Assembly: GCF_024979255.1 (NCBI RefSeq)
Contig: NZ_JANLCN010000012.1
Span: forward strand, 79,567 to 143,566
Length of the DNA: 64,000 nucleotides
Reading direction: 5' to 3'
Origin: Herbiconiux moechotypicola
GTDB taxonomy: Bacteria > Actinomycetota > Actinomycetes > Actinomycetales > Microbacteriaceae
Positions 14,993 to 23,300 of the stretch are shown one piece after another; position 1 is the first letter of the stretch; each line of letters opens with the position of its first letter. Made by a program: the position numbers and the translations under genes. The notes under the pieces are model-generated. The model saw only the letters and a program-made list of their open reading frames with translations, ran no database searches and had not been told where the DNA came from.

Positions 14993-17248
14993 TCAGCGTC
15001 CGAGCTCCCCGCGGTCCGTGAGGTGGGTGGCACGGCGCCGGCCGCGCAGCACGAGTGCCGTGGAGCCCGCAGCGAGCAGCAGCACGGCGACCGGGACGGC
15101 CACGCCGAGCGATGCTCCGGTGCTGCCCGAGCCGGTGGCGGCCAGAGCGGGGCCGGGGCTGGGGGAGGGCGTCGGTGCGGGGGTGGGCGCAGGCTCAGGG
15201 GTGAGCGCCTGCAGTGCCGCCAGGGCGTCGATCCTCCCCGTGCCGGTGATGTACGGGGTGGAGACGCCCCAGTCGCCGGCCTGTGCGGGCATCGCCGTGG
15301 CCGTGCCGAGGAGCGCGTCGCGGAGCTCGGCCGGAGTCGTGCCCGGGGCGTGCTCGAGGGCGAGGGCGGCCACCGCGCCGGCGTTGGGCGTGGCGGCCGA
15401 GGTGCCGTAGAAGCGGAACGACCCCGCGGCCCCGTTCGGGAAGAAGGTCGTGAGCGACCCGTCGACGCTCGTGACGTCGGGCTTGGCGCGCTCGACGGGA
15501 TCGGGGATGACCACGGGAGTGGACTGTGTGGCCGTGGCGGGCTCGAAGAGGTACTCGACCGGCCCGACGCCCGAGAAGGCCTCGATGCGGTCGGGGCTCA
15601 GCACCGAGGCCGCGCCGAGCGTGAGCACGGTCTCGTCGCCGGGGTGGCCGGAGATGCTCGGCCCGACCGTCACGCCCGGGCCCCAGGGGCTGCCGTCGCC
15701 GAGGCTGAACACCCCGTTGTCGTCGAGCTCGAACTGGATCTTCACTCCCGGGGTGCCGGGTGTGGTGGCGGTACCCAGGATGCGCACCAGGGCGAACTGG
15801 TAGGTCGACGACTCGGGGGCCGCGTCGAGTGGCACGAACTCGTTGCGGCTGAAGGCGTTGGCCGGGAACTCGTTGGTGGGGTTCTGCTCCACCGCGGTCG
15901 TGCCGTCCTGCTCGAAGGTGAGCAGCAGCATGCTCGTCTCCACGCCCCACACGGGCTCGGCCCAGTGGGCGGTGACCGTCGCGGCCGGAGTGGCCACCGA
16001 GAGTTCGGCCTGTAGCAGCGGGTTCGGCGAGCCTGCGGCGCCGAAGTCTTGGCAGTCCACCTGCAGGGTGTCGTCCTGCGCCGCCTCGCGGGCGAGGGTC
16101 GTCACGGCGTCGGGACAGGCCATCGGCCGGTAGGCGTCCGTCGCCCACGAGCTGATGATCTGGCCCTCGTTGTAGCGGGTGTGCTCCGCGGTGCTCGGCT
16201 GGCCGAAGCTGGTCTGGTTCTGGGCGGCGGAGAGATAGAGGGTGCCTTCGGCGGTGACCTCCCGGATCGCGGCGCCGATGATGCCCTCCTGGTAGTTCGG
16301 CTCGTCGAAGATGACGAGGTCGTCGACGATCACGTCGGCACCGAGTGACTGGAGGGCGCGGATGTTGTCGGCGTACTCGGCCTGGCTCGCGCCACCGGTG
16401 GCGAACACGAGCTTCGCGCCGGGGGCCACGCCGTGCACGAGCTGAGCCATCGCGCGGCCCTCGTCGGTGGTGCCGGTGTACGGCGCGGCACCGTCTTCGT
16501 AGACCACGACGTCGGTGAGGTACCCGCAGGGGTTGGTGCTGCCCGGCAGTGCCCCGGCCGCCACGTCGTCGGCCCAGGTGCGGTAGGGATTCGCGAGCGC
16601 ATGGAAGGAATCGGAGATGATGCCGACGGTCACGCCGGTGCCGTCGACGCCGAACGCCGCGCGGGCGGCGGCGGAGTCGAGCGCGGCGGGGGCGTCGGCC
16701 TCCACGTCGAGCGGGTTGCACGAGGGGTCGCCGCTGATGCCAGATGCGGTGGCGTCGGTGATGCCGGATGCGGTGACGCCTGCGAGGCCCGAGCCGGCCA
16801 CCCGGCCTCCGCCGATGGGCTGCACCGAGATGATGCCGGGCAACGCGGCGAGCGCATCGAGCTGCTCGGGGTCGACCGCGAGCACGATGGTGGGCTGCGA
16901 CAGCGTGAGGGTGCGTATCTCGCCCAGCTGCGCGGCCGCATCCGTCGCCGCGTCGCGTGAGGCCGCATCGCTGAAGACCGCCTCCACGGCCACCCGGCCG
17001 GAGTCGTCGAAGCGCAGACCGAGCTGAGGGTCGATGGCGGAGGAGGGTGCCGCCGTGCCCGAGGCCTCGGCGGCGAGCAGCGAGAGCCCCTGAGTCAGCA
17101 CCGGCGCGTCTTCACCACCGCTCGGGCGGGCGGTCGCGGTGCTGATACCCGCACCGAGGGTGAGCAGTGCGCACAGCGCCGCCCCGGCGGTGATGGCGCG
17201 CACGCCCCGTGTCGTGACGCGCGGCATCGCGCTGATCCTGTCGCTCAT
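14993..17248 (-). CDS. Subtilase-like S8 surface protein with LAATG sortase-type anchor
   Basis: A 751-residue exported protein. N-terminal signal peptide (cleavage near ATA-RPSGG), then a region with the catalytic Asp motif (GVTVGIISDSF), DEGRAMAQLVHGVAP where classic subtilases have GHGT, and the Ser motif FYGTSAATPNAGAV. The usual His position is therefore Glu, as in a set of S8-like proteins carrying DEGRAM, so either chemistry differs or activity is weak. The C terminus has Pro-rich spacer (APTPAPTPSPSPG), LAATGSG, a membrane segment and an Arg-rich tail: a class E sortase signal. It should be covalently attached to the wall. Start ATG 17248; ATG 17227 is an alternative. Confidence 0.88.
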   Translation of the reverse strand: MSDRISAMPRVTTRGVRAITAGAALCALLTLGAGISTATARPSGGEDAPVLTQGLSLLAAEASGTAAPSSAIDPQLGLRFDDSGRVAVEAVFSDAASRDAATDAAAQLGEIRTLTLSQPTIVLAVDPEQLDALAALPGIISVQPIGGGRVAGSGLAGVTASGITDATASGISGDPSCNPLDVEADAPAALDSAAARAAFGVDGTGVTVGIISDSFHALANPYRTWADDVAAGALPGSTNPCGYLTDVVVYEDGAAPYTGTTDEGRAMAQLVHGVAPGAKLVFATGGASQAEYADNIRALQSLGADVIVDDLVIFDEPNYQEGIIGAAIREVTAEGTLYLSAAQNQTSFGQPSTAEHTRYNEGQIISSWATDAYRPMACPDAVTTLAREAAQDDTLQVDCQDFGAAGSPNPLLQAELSVATPAATVTAHWAEPVWGVETSMLLLTFEQDGTTAVEQNPTNEFPANAFSRNEFVPLDAAPESSTYQFALVRILGTATTPGTPGVKIQFELDDNGVFSLGDGSPWGPGVTVGPSISGHPGDETVLTLGAASVLSPDRIEAFSGVGPVEYLFEPATATQSTPVVIPDPVERAKPDVTSVDGSLTTFFPNGAAGSFRFYGTSAATPNAGAVAALALEHAPGTTPAELRDALLGTATAMPAQAGDWGVSTPYITGTGRIDALAALQALTPEPAPTPAPTPSPSPGPALAATGSGSTGASLGVAVPVAVLLLAAGSTALVLRGRRRATHLTDRGELGR

Positions 17249-17610
17249 CGAACCCCACGTCCCTCGTCTGGCAGGCAGTCAGTCCTCTCATCGTAACCTC
17301 CAAGACATGATCGGTTTTGCGACAGATGAAGTGACGAGAACGACAACACCGGTCCACCGCCGCGCTGCGGGATGAGGGTGGAGGTGGCGGTGCAGCCGGC
17401 AGGGATCGGGGTTGGATTTGGGGAGCTCCGGGCCCTGTGGGCTGCACCGTTGCGACGAAATTCGTAGAACCGGATGCTTGTCGGAATGCTCGACCTGGGA
17501 TGAGGGGCCGGTGCATACTGCTGAGCACTCGGAGTCTCGGAGCAAGGACGCTTTCGAAGGGTTCGGCGTGAGGGTGGGTGCCCGCGAACGCCGGGATTGG
17601 GGATGACGAC
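17249..17610. other. 362-base divergent intergenic region
   Basis: It separates the S8 protein and the AraC regulator. No convincing small gene is seen. It contains a perfect 11-base palindrome ACGAAATTCGT (17455-17465); the ten bases GACGAAATTC recur at 19734-19743. Promoters for both flanking genes must lie here but I cannot place them with confidence. Confidence 0.5.
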
Positions 17611-18501
17611 ATGGAGTTGGCAGGCACGCTGACGGCGGGCGCGGTCTCGGCAGGCCGCGCGATCTCTCCCTCGCTCGGCACCGAGGTGCATCGATCGGGC
17701 ACGCGTCGCATCGGCGAGACCGAACTCTCGATGCTCGAGATCCCGGCGGGCGGCACGCCGCTGCGCAAGATCTGCCGGTCGTCGCCGAGCACCGCCGAGA
17801 TCGTGCTCCCGCTCGAATCGACCCTCGTCGTGCGCAACGAGCAGCGTGAAGACTGCGCGGTGCGGCCCGACGAGGCCCTGTTCCTGGTCGATGCGCGGCG
17901 CTACGCGGTGTTCTCGGCGCAGAAGGCGCTCGCCTTCGCCGTGGCCGTGCCCATGCTCGCCGTGGAGGAGTACCTAGGGGCGGGCAGCCGCACCACGACC
18001 GTGCGGAACTCGGCCGTGCTCGGCCCGGTGAAGCGATTCCTGGCCGGGGTGATGGACGGCGGCGACGACCATCTCGAGCGCATCCAGACCTACTTCCTCG
18101 AGAAGCTGATGTGGGAGATGGTGGCGTCGTTGCTGCTGGAGTCGCGCGGCGCAGGAGACCTCGCCACCCCGGCGCCGGGCATGCTCGACCGCGCGATGGC
18201 GCAGATCGCCGCCTACCGCACCGATCAGAGTCTCACCCCCACCGTGCTGGCGCAGAGTCTCAACGTGTCGATGCGGCAGCTCCAGCGGTTGTTCTCGGGC
18301 ATCGGATCGACGCCGTCGCGTGAGATCCGCCGCCAGCGGGCCGATCTGGCGGTGTCGATGCTGAAGAATCCGGCGTTCCGGGTGCTCAACATCACGCAGA
18401 TCGCCCAGCACAGCGGGTTCGCCGACGCGGCCGATCTGCGCCGCGCGTTCGAGTCGCTCGGGTACTGCACGCCGTCGAGGCTCCGCGCCCAGGGCGCCTG
18501 A
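17611..18501 (+). CDS. AraC-family transcriptional regulator
   Basis: A 296-residue regulator. The N-terminal 180 residues resemble an AraC-type ligand or dimerisation domain (similar in layout to AraC-binding-like domains: STLVVRNEQREDC, then PDEALFLVDARRYAVF). The C-terminal double HTH is clear: LTPTVLAQSLNVSMRQLQRLF, then NITQIAQHSGFADAADLRRAFESLGYCTPSRLR. I chose ATG 17611, preceded by GGGGA at 7 bases; an in-frame GTG at 17578 is a weaker start. Targets unknown; it is divergent from the surface protease. Confidence 0.9.
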   Translation: MELAGTLTAGAVSAGRAISPSLGTEVHRSGTRRIGETELSMLEIPAGGTPLRKICRSSPSTAEIVLPLESTLVVRNEQREDCAVRPDEALFLVDARRYAVFSAQKALAFAVAVPMLAVEEYLGAGSRTTTVRNSAVLGPVKRFLAGVMDGGDDHLERIQTYFLEKLMWEMVASLLLESRGAGDLATPAPGMLDRAMAQIAAYRTDQSLTPTVLAQSLNVSMRQLQRLFSGIGSTPSREIRRQRADLAVSMLKNPAFRVLNITQIAQHSGFADAADLRRAFESLGYCTPSRLRAQGA

Positions 18502-18543
18502 GCCGCGCAGGCCGGGTGGGGCGGAGGTTCAGCGCGCCGACGG

Positions 18544-18846
18544 TCAGCGCGCCGACACCGAGTCGAGGAAGTCGCGCAGGTCGGCCACGACGTCTTCGAG
18601 GTCGACGGCGCTCGCCGCCGCGAGGTGGGCGCTCAGCCACGAGATGCACACCACGGCCGCGCCCACCACGTCGCTCGGCTCGGGCTCGTCGTCGGTCGGC
18701 TCCTCCGAGGCGAGCGCGGCGAGGGCGACCGACATGGCCCGGATGTTCGCCTCGGTGCTCTGTGTGGCGCTCTGCGAGATGACCGCGTCGAGCAGCACGT
18801 TCGCGGCCCGCGCCCCCTTCGGCGGGATCTGAGCGTCATCGGCCAC
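18544..18846 (-). CDS. Small helical protein of unknown function
   Basis: A 100-residue acidic, Ala-rich, mainly helical soluble protein (MSVALAALASEEPTDDE and DLEDVVADLRDFLDSV). The GTG at 18846 has GGGGGA just upstream, and TATCGT some 30 bases before it could be the -10. An upstream GTG at 18879 is possible. It is divergent from the gene at 19024. No family recognised. Confidence 0.6.
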   Translation of the reverse strand: MADDAQIPPKGARAANVLLDAVISQSATQSTEANIRAMSVALAALASEEPTDDEPEPSDVVGAAVVCISWLSAHLAAASAVDLEDVVADLRDFLDSVSAR

Positions 18847-19023
18847 GGTCTCCCCCAGTGTGTGTGTCCCTCCCACCACGATACGGCGACGGCGACTTTC
18901 GTCACACGAAAGTTGACTGATTTGTGACCATGGCAGCGCACTCAGGTGTACCTATCTTCGTATCGAGTGAGGAAACCCCCGTCTCGCTCGAGTCTCGTTC
19001 CCCGAACCGGAGACGACCTCTCG

Positions 19024-19563
19024 ATGACGACGATTTCCGAACCTGACGCCGACCCCGAACCTGGCGACGACCTCCCCGGCGACCAGTTCGACCTCACGGC
19101 CGGCTGGATGGCCGGCGTGGTGGCCAGAGTGAGCGACCAGCTGAGGGCACCGCTGCCCGGCATCGTGTCGCCCCTGGCCTTCTCGGCCGACTTCGCGGTG
19201 AACTCGCAGAGCGACGTGGTGAGTCTCACCCTGGGCAACGGCCGGGTGCGGCTGGTGAACACGGCGGCCGAGGGCGCTTCGGGTGCGCTGCACCTCAGTC
19301 TGAGCTGGTCGGCGGGCTTCCACGCCCACGGGCTCGCCCCCTCCGTCGTCGAAGACGGGCAGTGGGTGGTCGACTCGGTCGGCGAATCGGGTGCCGAACT
19401 CTCCCGCGCCGCTCTCACGACGGATGCGCGGGAAACGGTCGTGCCCACGGTGACGATCGTCAAGACGGAGGGGGCCGGAGTCGGCGACGAGTTCGTGGCC
19501 CGCCTCTGGGGCGAGGCTCCTGATTGCCGCGGTGCCGTGCTGCGCGGGTGGTCGCGCGTCTGA
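19024..19563 (+). CDS. Hypothetical protein
   Basis: A 179-residue soluble protein with an acidic Pro/Asp-rich start (EPDADPEPGDDLPGDQ) and a beta-rich middle (DVVSLTLGNGRVRLVNT, LHLSLSW). No signal peptide and no motif I recognise. ATG 19024 has GGAG about 12 bases upstream; the frame stays open further upstream but those codons overlap the likely promoter. A strong hairpin immediately after the stop (19572-19612) supports this being a single transcribed gene. Confidence 0.6.
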   Translation: MTTISEPDADPEPGDDLPGDQFDLTAGWMAGVVARVSDQLRAPLPGIVSPLAFSADFAVNSQSDVVSLTLGNGRVRLVNTAAEGASGALHLSLSWSAGFHAHGLAPSVVEDGQWVVDSVGESGAELSRAALTTDARETVVPTVTIVKTEGAGVGDEFVARLWGEAPDCRGAVLRGWSRV

Positions 19564-19571
19564 CATGTGAG

Positions 19572-19612
19572 GCCTCCTCGCCCGCGGTCTTGGGGCCCGC
19601 TGGCGAGGAGGC
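19572..19612 (+). terminator. Hairpin downstream of the 19024 gene
   Basis: GCCTCCTCGCC (19572-19582) and GGCGAGGAGGC (19602-19612) form a perfect 11-bp stem with a 19-base loop, 8 bases after the stop. No U-run follows, as is common in actinobacteria. Confidence 0.6.
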
Positions 19613-19769
19613 GCATGGATCGCCGCGACGTTGGGTGAGCGTCTGGGGATGCGGCGATCTCATCGAAACCAGAGACGTCATCGGGTCCGACAGAGAGAAT
19701 CTACAGGTCTCTCCCCGCGCCTGAGACGGGTGTGACGAAATTCACCCCGCTCCTCACCCCACCCCTCTG

Positions 19770-19793
19770 ATCGGGGCCCTTCCGGGCCCCGAT
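19770..19793. terminator. Strong palindromic hairpin with TTCC loop
   Basis: ATCGGGGCCC, loop TTCC, GGGCCCCGAT: a perfect 10-bp GC-rich stem, followed by a short T-containing stretch. It looks like an intrinsic terminator acting before the Tat-substrate gene. Confidence 0.7.
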
Positions 19794-19946
19794 TGCTGCG
19801 TTTAACGACACGTCACGTCGCCTCGGCGACAGGTCTGCCAGCTGCCACTCAGCGTGAGCGCCGTCCCGCTCAGGGTGGTGTTCCAGGCGGCGAATCGACC
19901 GCCCTCAGAGCAGATCGCGACGACGATCACGAGCACAGGGGGACAC

Positions 19947-20465
19947 ATGACCGAACCCGACATCTCCACCGGCCAGACCTCGGGCGGAATCGAACGCCGC
20001 ACCGTCATGAAGGGCGCGGCCTGGTCGCTGCCCGTCATCGCCCTCGCCGTGGCCACACCGTCGGCCGCCGCTTCGGGGCCGGTCGAGGTCGGCGCTTTCA
20101 GCCTCAACGGAACCTGTGGCGTCCTCGGCGTCCTCGGCCCCGGATTCACGCTGACCGCGAGCGGCACCGCTCCGCTCCCGATCGGCACCACCGTCACCAT
20201 CAACGGCTCGGGAGTCGCGAACATCGGTGTGTTCTCCGTGTCGGGCGGCACCGCGTCGGTGACCGTGCTCAGCAACACCAGCCGCCAGATCGTGCTCACC
20301 TCGGCCCTCGCCGCCGGCGCCACGATCGCGTTCCGCACCACGCTGTCGATCTCGGTGGCGTTCACCCTCGGCGGCCTGGCGTCGCTTCCCTCGGGCTACG
20401 TCGGCACCGGCGCCAAGACGAGCGGTTCGGTCACCTCCACCCTGGTGCTCTGCTCCGCCACCTGA
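19947..20465 (+). CDS. Small secreted Tat substrate
   Basis: A 172-residue exported protein. The N terminus carries a twin-arginine-type signal (ERRTVMKGAAWSLPVIALA, then an AxA-like site near SAAAS). The mature part is Gly/Ser/Thr-rich and all-beta in character (SLNGTCGVLGVLG, TTVTINGSG) with two Cys. ATG 19947 follows AGGGGGA. The signal sequence closely parallels that of the protein at 21602-22225 (RRRTLLQGAAWSVPVIAVA), so both form one surface-protein family beside the Tat genes. Function unknown. Confidence 0.72.
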   Translation: MTEPDISTGQTSGGIERRTVMKGAAWSLPVIALAVATPSAAASGPVEVGAFSLNGTCGVLGVLGPGFTLTASGTAPLPIGTTVTINGSGVANIGVFSVSGGTASVTVLSNTSRQIVLTSALAAGATIAFRTTLSISVAFTLGGLASLPSGYVGTGAKTSGSVTSTLVLCSAT

Positions 20466-20556
20466 TCCGCGTCACCAGAACCGTGGCCGCCGTCGAACCC
20501 CATCGTCGGCGGCCACGCCTGTCCCCGCCGCGCATTCGACCGAGAGGAGCCGGCAG

Positions 20557-21615
20557 ATGATCGCCACCGCCGTCGTGCCTGCGCTCCTGGTCGCGTTGCC
20601 CGCCGCGCTCGTCGCGGTCTTCTGCGTGAGCGGCGTCGCCAAGCTGACCGATCGCAGCGGTACCGAGGCGGTGCTCTCGGCGCTGGCGCTGGGAGGCGCT
20701 CGTGCGCGACGGGCGGTGGCGCGGATGCTGCCGGGTGCGGAGCTCGTGCTGGCCGCGGTGCTGCTCGTGGCGCCGGCGGGCTGGATGCAGTTCGGCAGCT
20801 GGCTGGCGGCCGGAATGCTCGCCGTGTTCTCGGTGGTCGTGGGAGTGCTCCTAGCGCGTGGACACGAGGTGGCCTGCGGATGCTTCGGCGCTCTCTCTGA
20901 AGAAGCCGTCTCCTGGCGCACCCTGCTGCGCAATCTGGCGCTCGTCGCACTGGCCGTGCTGACGGCCCTGCTGGCGCCCGTCGGCGTGCTCCCGGCGGCT
21001 CTGGTGCTCCCCCTGGAGGGCTGGCTGGCTCTGGCCGGTCTCGCGGTCGTCGCGCTCACCGTAGCGGCGCTTGTGCTCGCCCGCAGGGTGACGGTTCTGC
21101 GCCGCGCTCTCGCCACCGCCGGCCGGCCCCTCGCGCATCCCGCCTCGTTCGGTGCTCTCACCGGGGGGCGTGAGGGCACGGAGTGGCCGGTGCCCGACCT
21201 CGAGGTGACGGATGCACGGGGCCGTGCGGTCGAACTGGCCTCCCTCGCGGGGGATCGCCCGGTTCTGCTGATGCTGCTCTCGGCCGAGTGCACGCCCTGC
21301 AGTCGTATCGCCGACGCGATCCCCGGCTGGCAGGGTGCGTTCGGCGAGTCGGTGCGGGTGGTCGCCCTCACGTCGGCGTCGCGCGAGGAGTTCGCCGCCC
21401 GCTATCCGGGTCTCGCGGGCGTGCCTCTCTACTCCGGCTACCGGTCGCTCGTGGCGATGACGGGTCTCGCCGGCGTGCCGAGCGCGTTCCTGCTCAGCAC
21501 CTCGCGCACGGTCGCCGCAGGGCCGGCGGAGGGCGCCGACGAGGTCGTTGCGCTCGCGGAAGCGATCAGGTCGGTCGTGCCGACACCTGTGATGACCGCT
21601 GTCAGCCTGCGCTAG
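20557..21615 (+). CDS. MauE-like membrane domain fused to a thioredoxin-like domain
   Basis: A 352-residue protein. The first 180 residues contain about five hydrophobic segments and the VACGCFG motif typical of MauE/DoxX-like proteins, which handle disulfide formation in the periplasm or outer side. The C-terminal part is thioredoxin-like with the CxxC AECTPCSRIA. MauE and MauD-type partners are usually separate genes; here they are fused. Start ATG 20557 follows AGGAG at 7 bases. It probably supports oxidative folding of exported proteins such as the two-Cys Tat substrate just upstream (inference). Its 3' end overlaps the convergent Tat-substrate gene by 14 bases. Confidence 0.82.
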   Translation: MIATAVVPALLVALPAALVAVFCVSGVAKLTDRSGTEAVLSALALGGARARRAVARMLPGAELVLAAVLLVAPAGWMQFGSWLAAGMLAVFSVVVGVLLARGHEVACGCFGALSEEAVSWRTLLRNLALVALAVLTALLAPVGVLPAALVLPLEGWLALAGLAVVALTVAALVLARRVTVLRRALATAGRPLAHPASFGALTGGREGTEWPVPDLEVTDARGRAVELASLAGDRPVLLMLLSAECTPCSRIADAIPGWQGAFGESVRVVALTSASREEFAARYPGLAGVPLYSGYRSLVAMTGLAGVPSAFLLSTSRTVAAGPAEGADEVVALAEAIRSVVPTPVMTAVSLR

Positions 21616-22225
21616 CCGGCACCGCCACGCTCCCGCCAGGGGTCGCTTGGGCCTCGGCGCCCTCCAGGCCGCCGTAGTCGACCACGAAGATGCCCGCGAT
21701 AGCGAAGACGTGCGGTTCTTCGTTGACGTGCCGCCAGCGGAAGTAGAAGCCGATCACGATCTCCTCGCCGGCGTCGAGGGTGATCTCGACGATCGAGTAC
21801 ACGTTGAGGTGACCGTCGCTGCTCACCGACCCGGCGGAGAACAGCGTGTTCGCGACCTGGTCGGAACCGACGCCGTCGAGCCCGTCGGCCGCGTCGCCCG
21901 AGAAGGTGGTCTCGAGGTAGGGGTACTCCGTCGACTCCAGCCCCGAGAGCGAGAAGCCCAGGGCTCCGGCCGGGAGCGTGATCGCGCTGCCCGTGGTGTT
22001 GCGGATGAACAGCCCGCCCGCGATGGTGTCGGTGGTCTCGGAGAAGTCTCCGACGATGAGGAAGGCGCCTTCGATGCGGCGCCCGCCCCCCGAGGCGGCC
22101 GCGCCGGGGGCGGCTGCGGCGACCGCGATCACCGGAACCGACCAGGCGGCTCCCTGCAGGAGGGTGCGCCGTCTCAGTCCGGAACCGCTCGGAGTGAGGT
22201 CGGTGCTGTTCTCAGGGTGGTTCAT
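21602..22225 (-). CDS. Tat substrate encoded with TatA and TatC
   Basis: A 207-residue exported protein with a twin-arginine signal (RRRTLLQGAAWSVPVIAVA, AxA site near PGAAAS). The mature domain is beta-rich and acidic (GLFIRNTTGSAITLPAGALG, EITLDAGEEIVIGFYFRW). Its ATG overlaps the TGA of tatC as ATGA, so the cargo is translationally coupled to the translocase. No enzymatic motif is seen. It likely forms a small surface or cell-wall protein. Confidence 0.8.
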   Translation of the reverse strand: MNHPENSTDLTPSGSGLRRRTLLQGAAWSVPVIAVAAAAPGAAASGGGRRIEGAFLIVGDFSETTDTIAGGLFIRNTTGSAITLPAGALGFSLSGLESTEYPYLETTFSGDAADGLDGVGSDQVANTLFSAGSVSSDGHLNVYSIVEITLDAGEEIVIGFYFRWRHVNEEPHVFAIAGIFVVDYGGLEGAEAQATPGGSVAVPASAG

Positions 22226-23049
22226 ACGTCGAGCTCGCTTTCGATCGCGGCGAGCCGCTTCGCGCGCCGTCTGTCGTTCAGAGCGGCGATGCCCGCCGCG
22301 CCGAAGTAGAGCAGCACCATCGGGATGGCCAGCAGGAACATCGACATGACGTCGGCCGCGGGCGTGGCGAGGGCTGTGAAGAGGGTGATCGCGAGGATCG
22401 CGATGCGCCACGACTTGAGGATGGCGCGGGCCGAGAGCACCCCGGCGAAGTTGAGCAGCACGAGGAAGACGGGCAGCACGAAGGCGATGCCGATGGCCAG
22501 CACGAGTTTCAGCACGAAGTCGTAGTAGACCCGGGCCGAGATGATGGCGGTGGTGTCTTGCGGGGCGAAGCCGGTGAGCAGCACCACCATGTGGGGGAGC
22601 ACGAACCAGCCCGCCGCGCATCCGGCGAGGAAGAGAGGAACGGCGGCGGCCACGAAGCCGACCGCGTACTGCTTCTCCTTCTTCTTCATGCCGGGCACCA
22701 TGAAGGCCCAGAGCTGGTAGAGCCAGAAGGGCGACGAGACGACGACACCCACGGTGAAGGCGATCTGCAGGCGCAGGTCGAAGGCCGAGGAGACGTCGGT
22801 GAAGTTGAGCGAGGCGACGCGCCCCTGTTCGGCGGCGAGCTCTTCGATGGGCAGCCGGAGGGCCTCGAGCACGTAGTCGCTGAGGATCCAGCCGACGATC
22901 ATGCCCACGACCACCGAGATGGCGGCGAGGAAGAGTCGTTTGCGCAGCTCGACGAGGTGCGCGCCGAGCGACATCCGCCCGTCGCGGGGCGGCTTGGTTC
23001 TCGGGGGCTTCTTGGCGCGCGGAGTCTTTGCGCGCTCGGTGCTGACCAT
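22222..23049 (-). CDS. tatC: Sec-independent protein translocase subunit TatC
   Basis: A 275-residue integral membrane protein with six hydrophobic segments. TatC hallmarks: MSLGAHLVELRKRLF near the N terminus, a conserved Glu/Asp-bearing loop, SPFWLYQLWAFMVPGMKKKEK, and the final TPAADVMSM. The N-terminal extension (about 30 residues) is Lys/Arg/Pro-rich. Start ATG 23049 follows CGAGG; the gap to tatA is 11 bases. It recognises folded twin-arginine proteins, of which four are encoded in this window. Confidence 0.97.
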   Translation of the reverse strand: MVSTERAKTPRAKKPPRTKPPRDGRMSLGAHLVELRKRLFLAAISVVVGMIVGWILSDYVLEALRLPIEELAAEQGRVASLNFTDVSSAFDLRLQIAFTVGVVVSSPFWLYQLWAFMVPGMKKKEKQYAVGFVAAAVPLFLAGCAAGWFVLPHMVVLLTGFAPQDTTAIISARVYYDFVLKLVLAIGIAFVLPVFLVLLNFAGVLSARAILKSWRIAILAITLFTALATPAADVMSMFLLAIPMVLLYFGAAGIAALNDRRRAKRLAAIESELDV

Positions 23050-23060
23050 GGGGCCTCGGA

Positions 23061-23261
23061 CTAGGGCTTCGACTCGACCTGGTTCTCGGGAGCGTCGGCG
23101 TCGGCCTTGCCGTCGTCTTTGAGGCCCTTGGTCTCGTTCTTGAAGATGCGCATCGACTGGCCGATGCTCTTGGACAGCGCTGGGAGCCGCGTCGCTCCGA
23201 ACAGCAGCAGGATGACCACGAGGATGATGACCAGGTGCCATCCGTTGAGGTTGCCGAGCAT
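23061..23261 (-). CDS. tatA: Sec-independent protein translocase subunit TatA
   Basis: A 66-residue protein: N-terminal membrane helix (LVIILVVILLLFG), the FGATRLPALSKSIGQS hinge and amphipathic helix typical of TatA, and a charged, unstructured C terminus. It precedes tatC by 11 bases. TatA forms the pore-like oligomer for folded proteins. Confidence 0.96.
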   Translation of the reverse strand: MLGNLNGWHLVIILVVILLLFGATRLPALSKSIGQSMRIFKNETKGLKDDGKADADAPENQVESKP

Positions 23262-23300
23262 CGGACCCGCCCTTTCCGGTGTTCTGTGCTTTCGGGCAGT

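Larger units (their letters stand above)
19564..19946. other. 383-base intergenic region with two hairpins
   Basis: It contains the two hairpins listed separately, a GACGAAATTC sequence (19734-19743) shared with the 17.4-kb intergenic region, and presumably the promoter of the Tat-substrate gene. No additional gene is supported. Confidence 0.55.

Noticed and set aside
15195..16721. 508-codon minus-strand open frame overlapping the S8 gene in another frame
   Set aside because: Arg-rich shadow of the S8 gene, which has catalytic motifs and a signal peptide.
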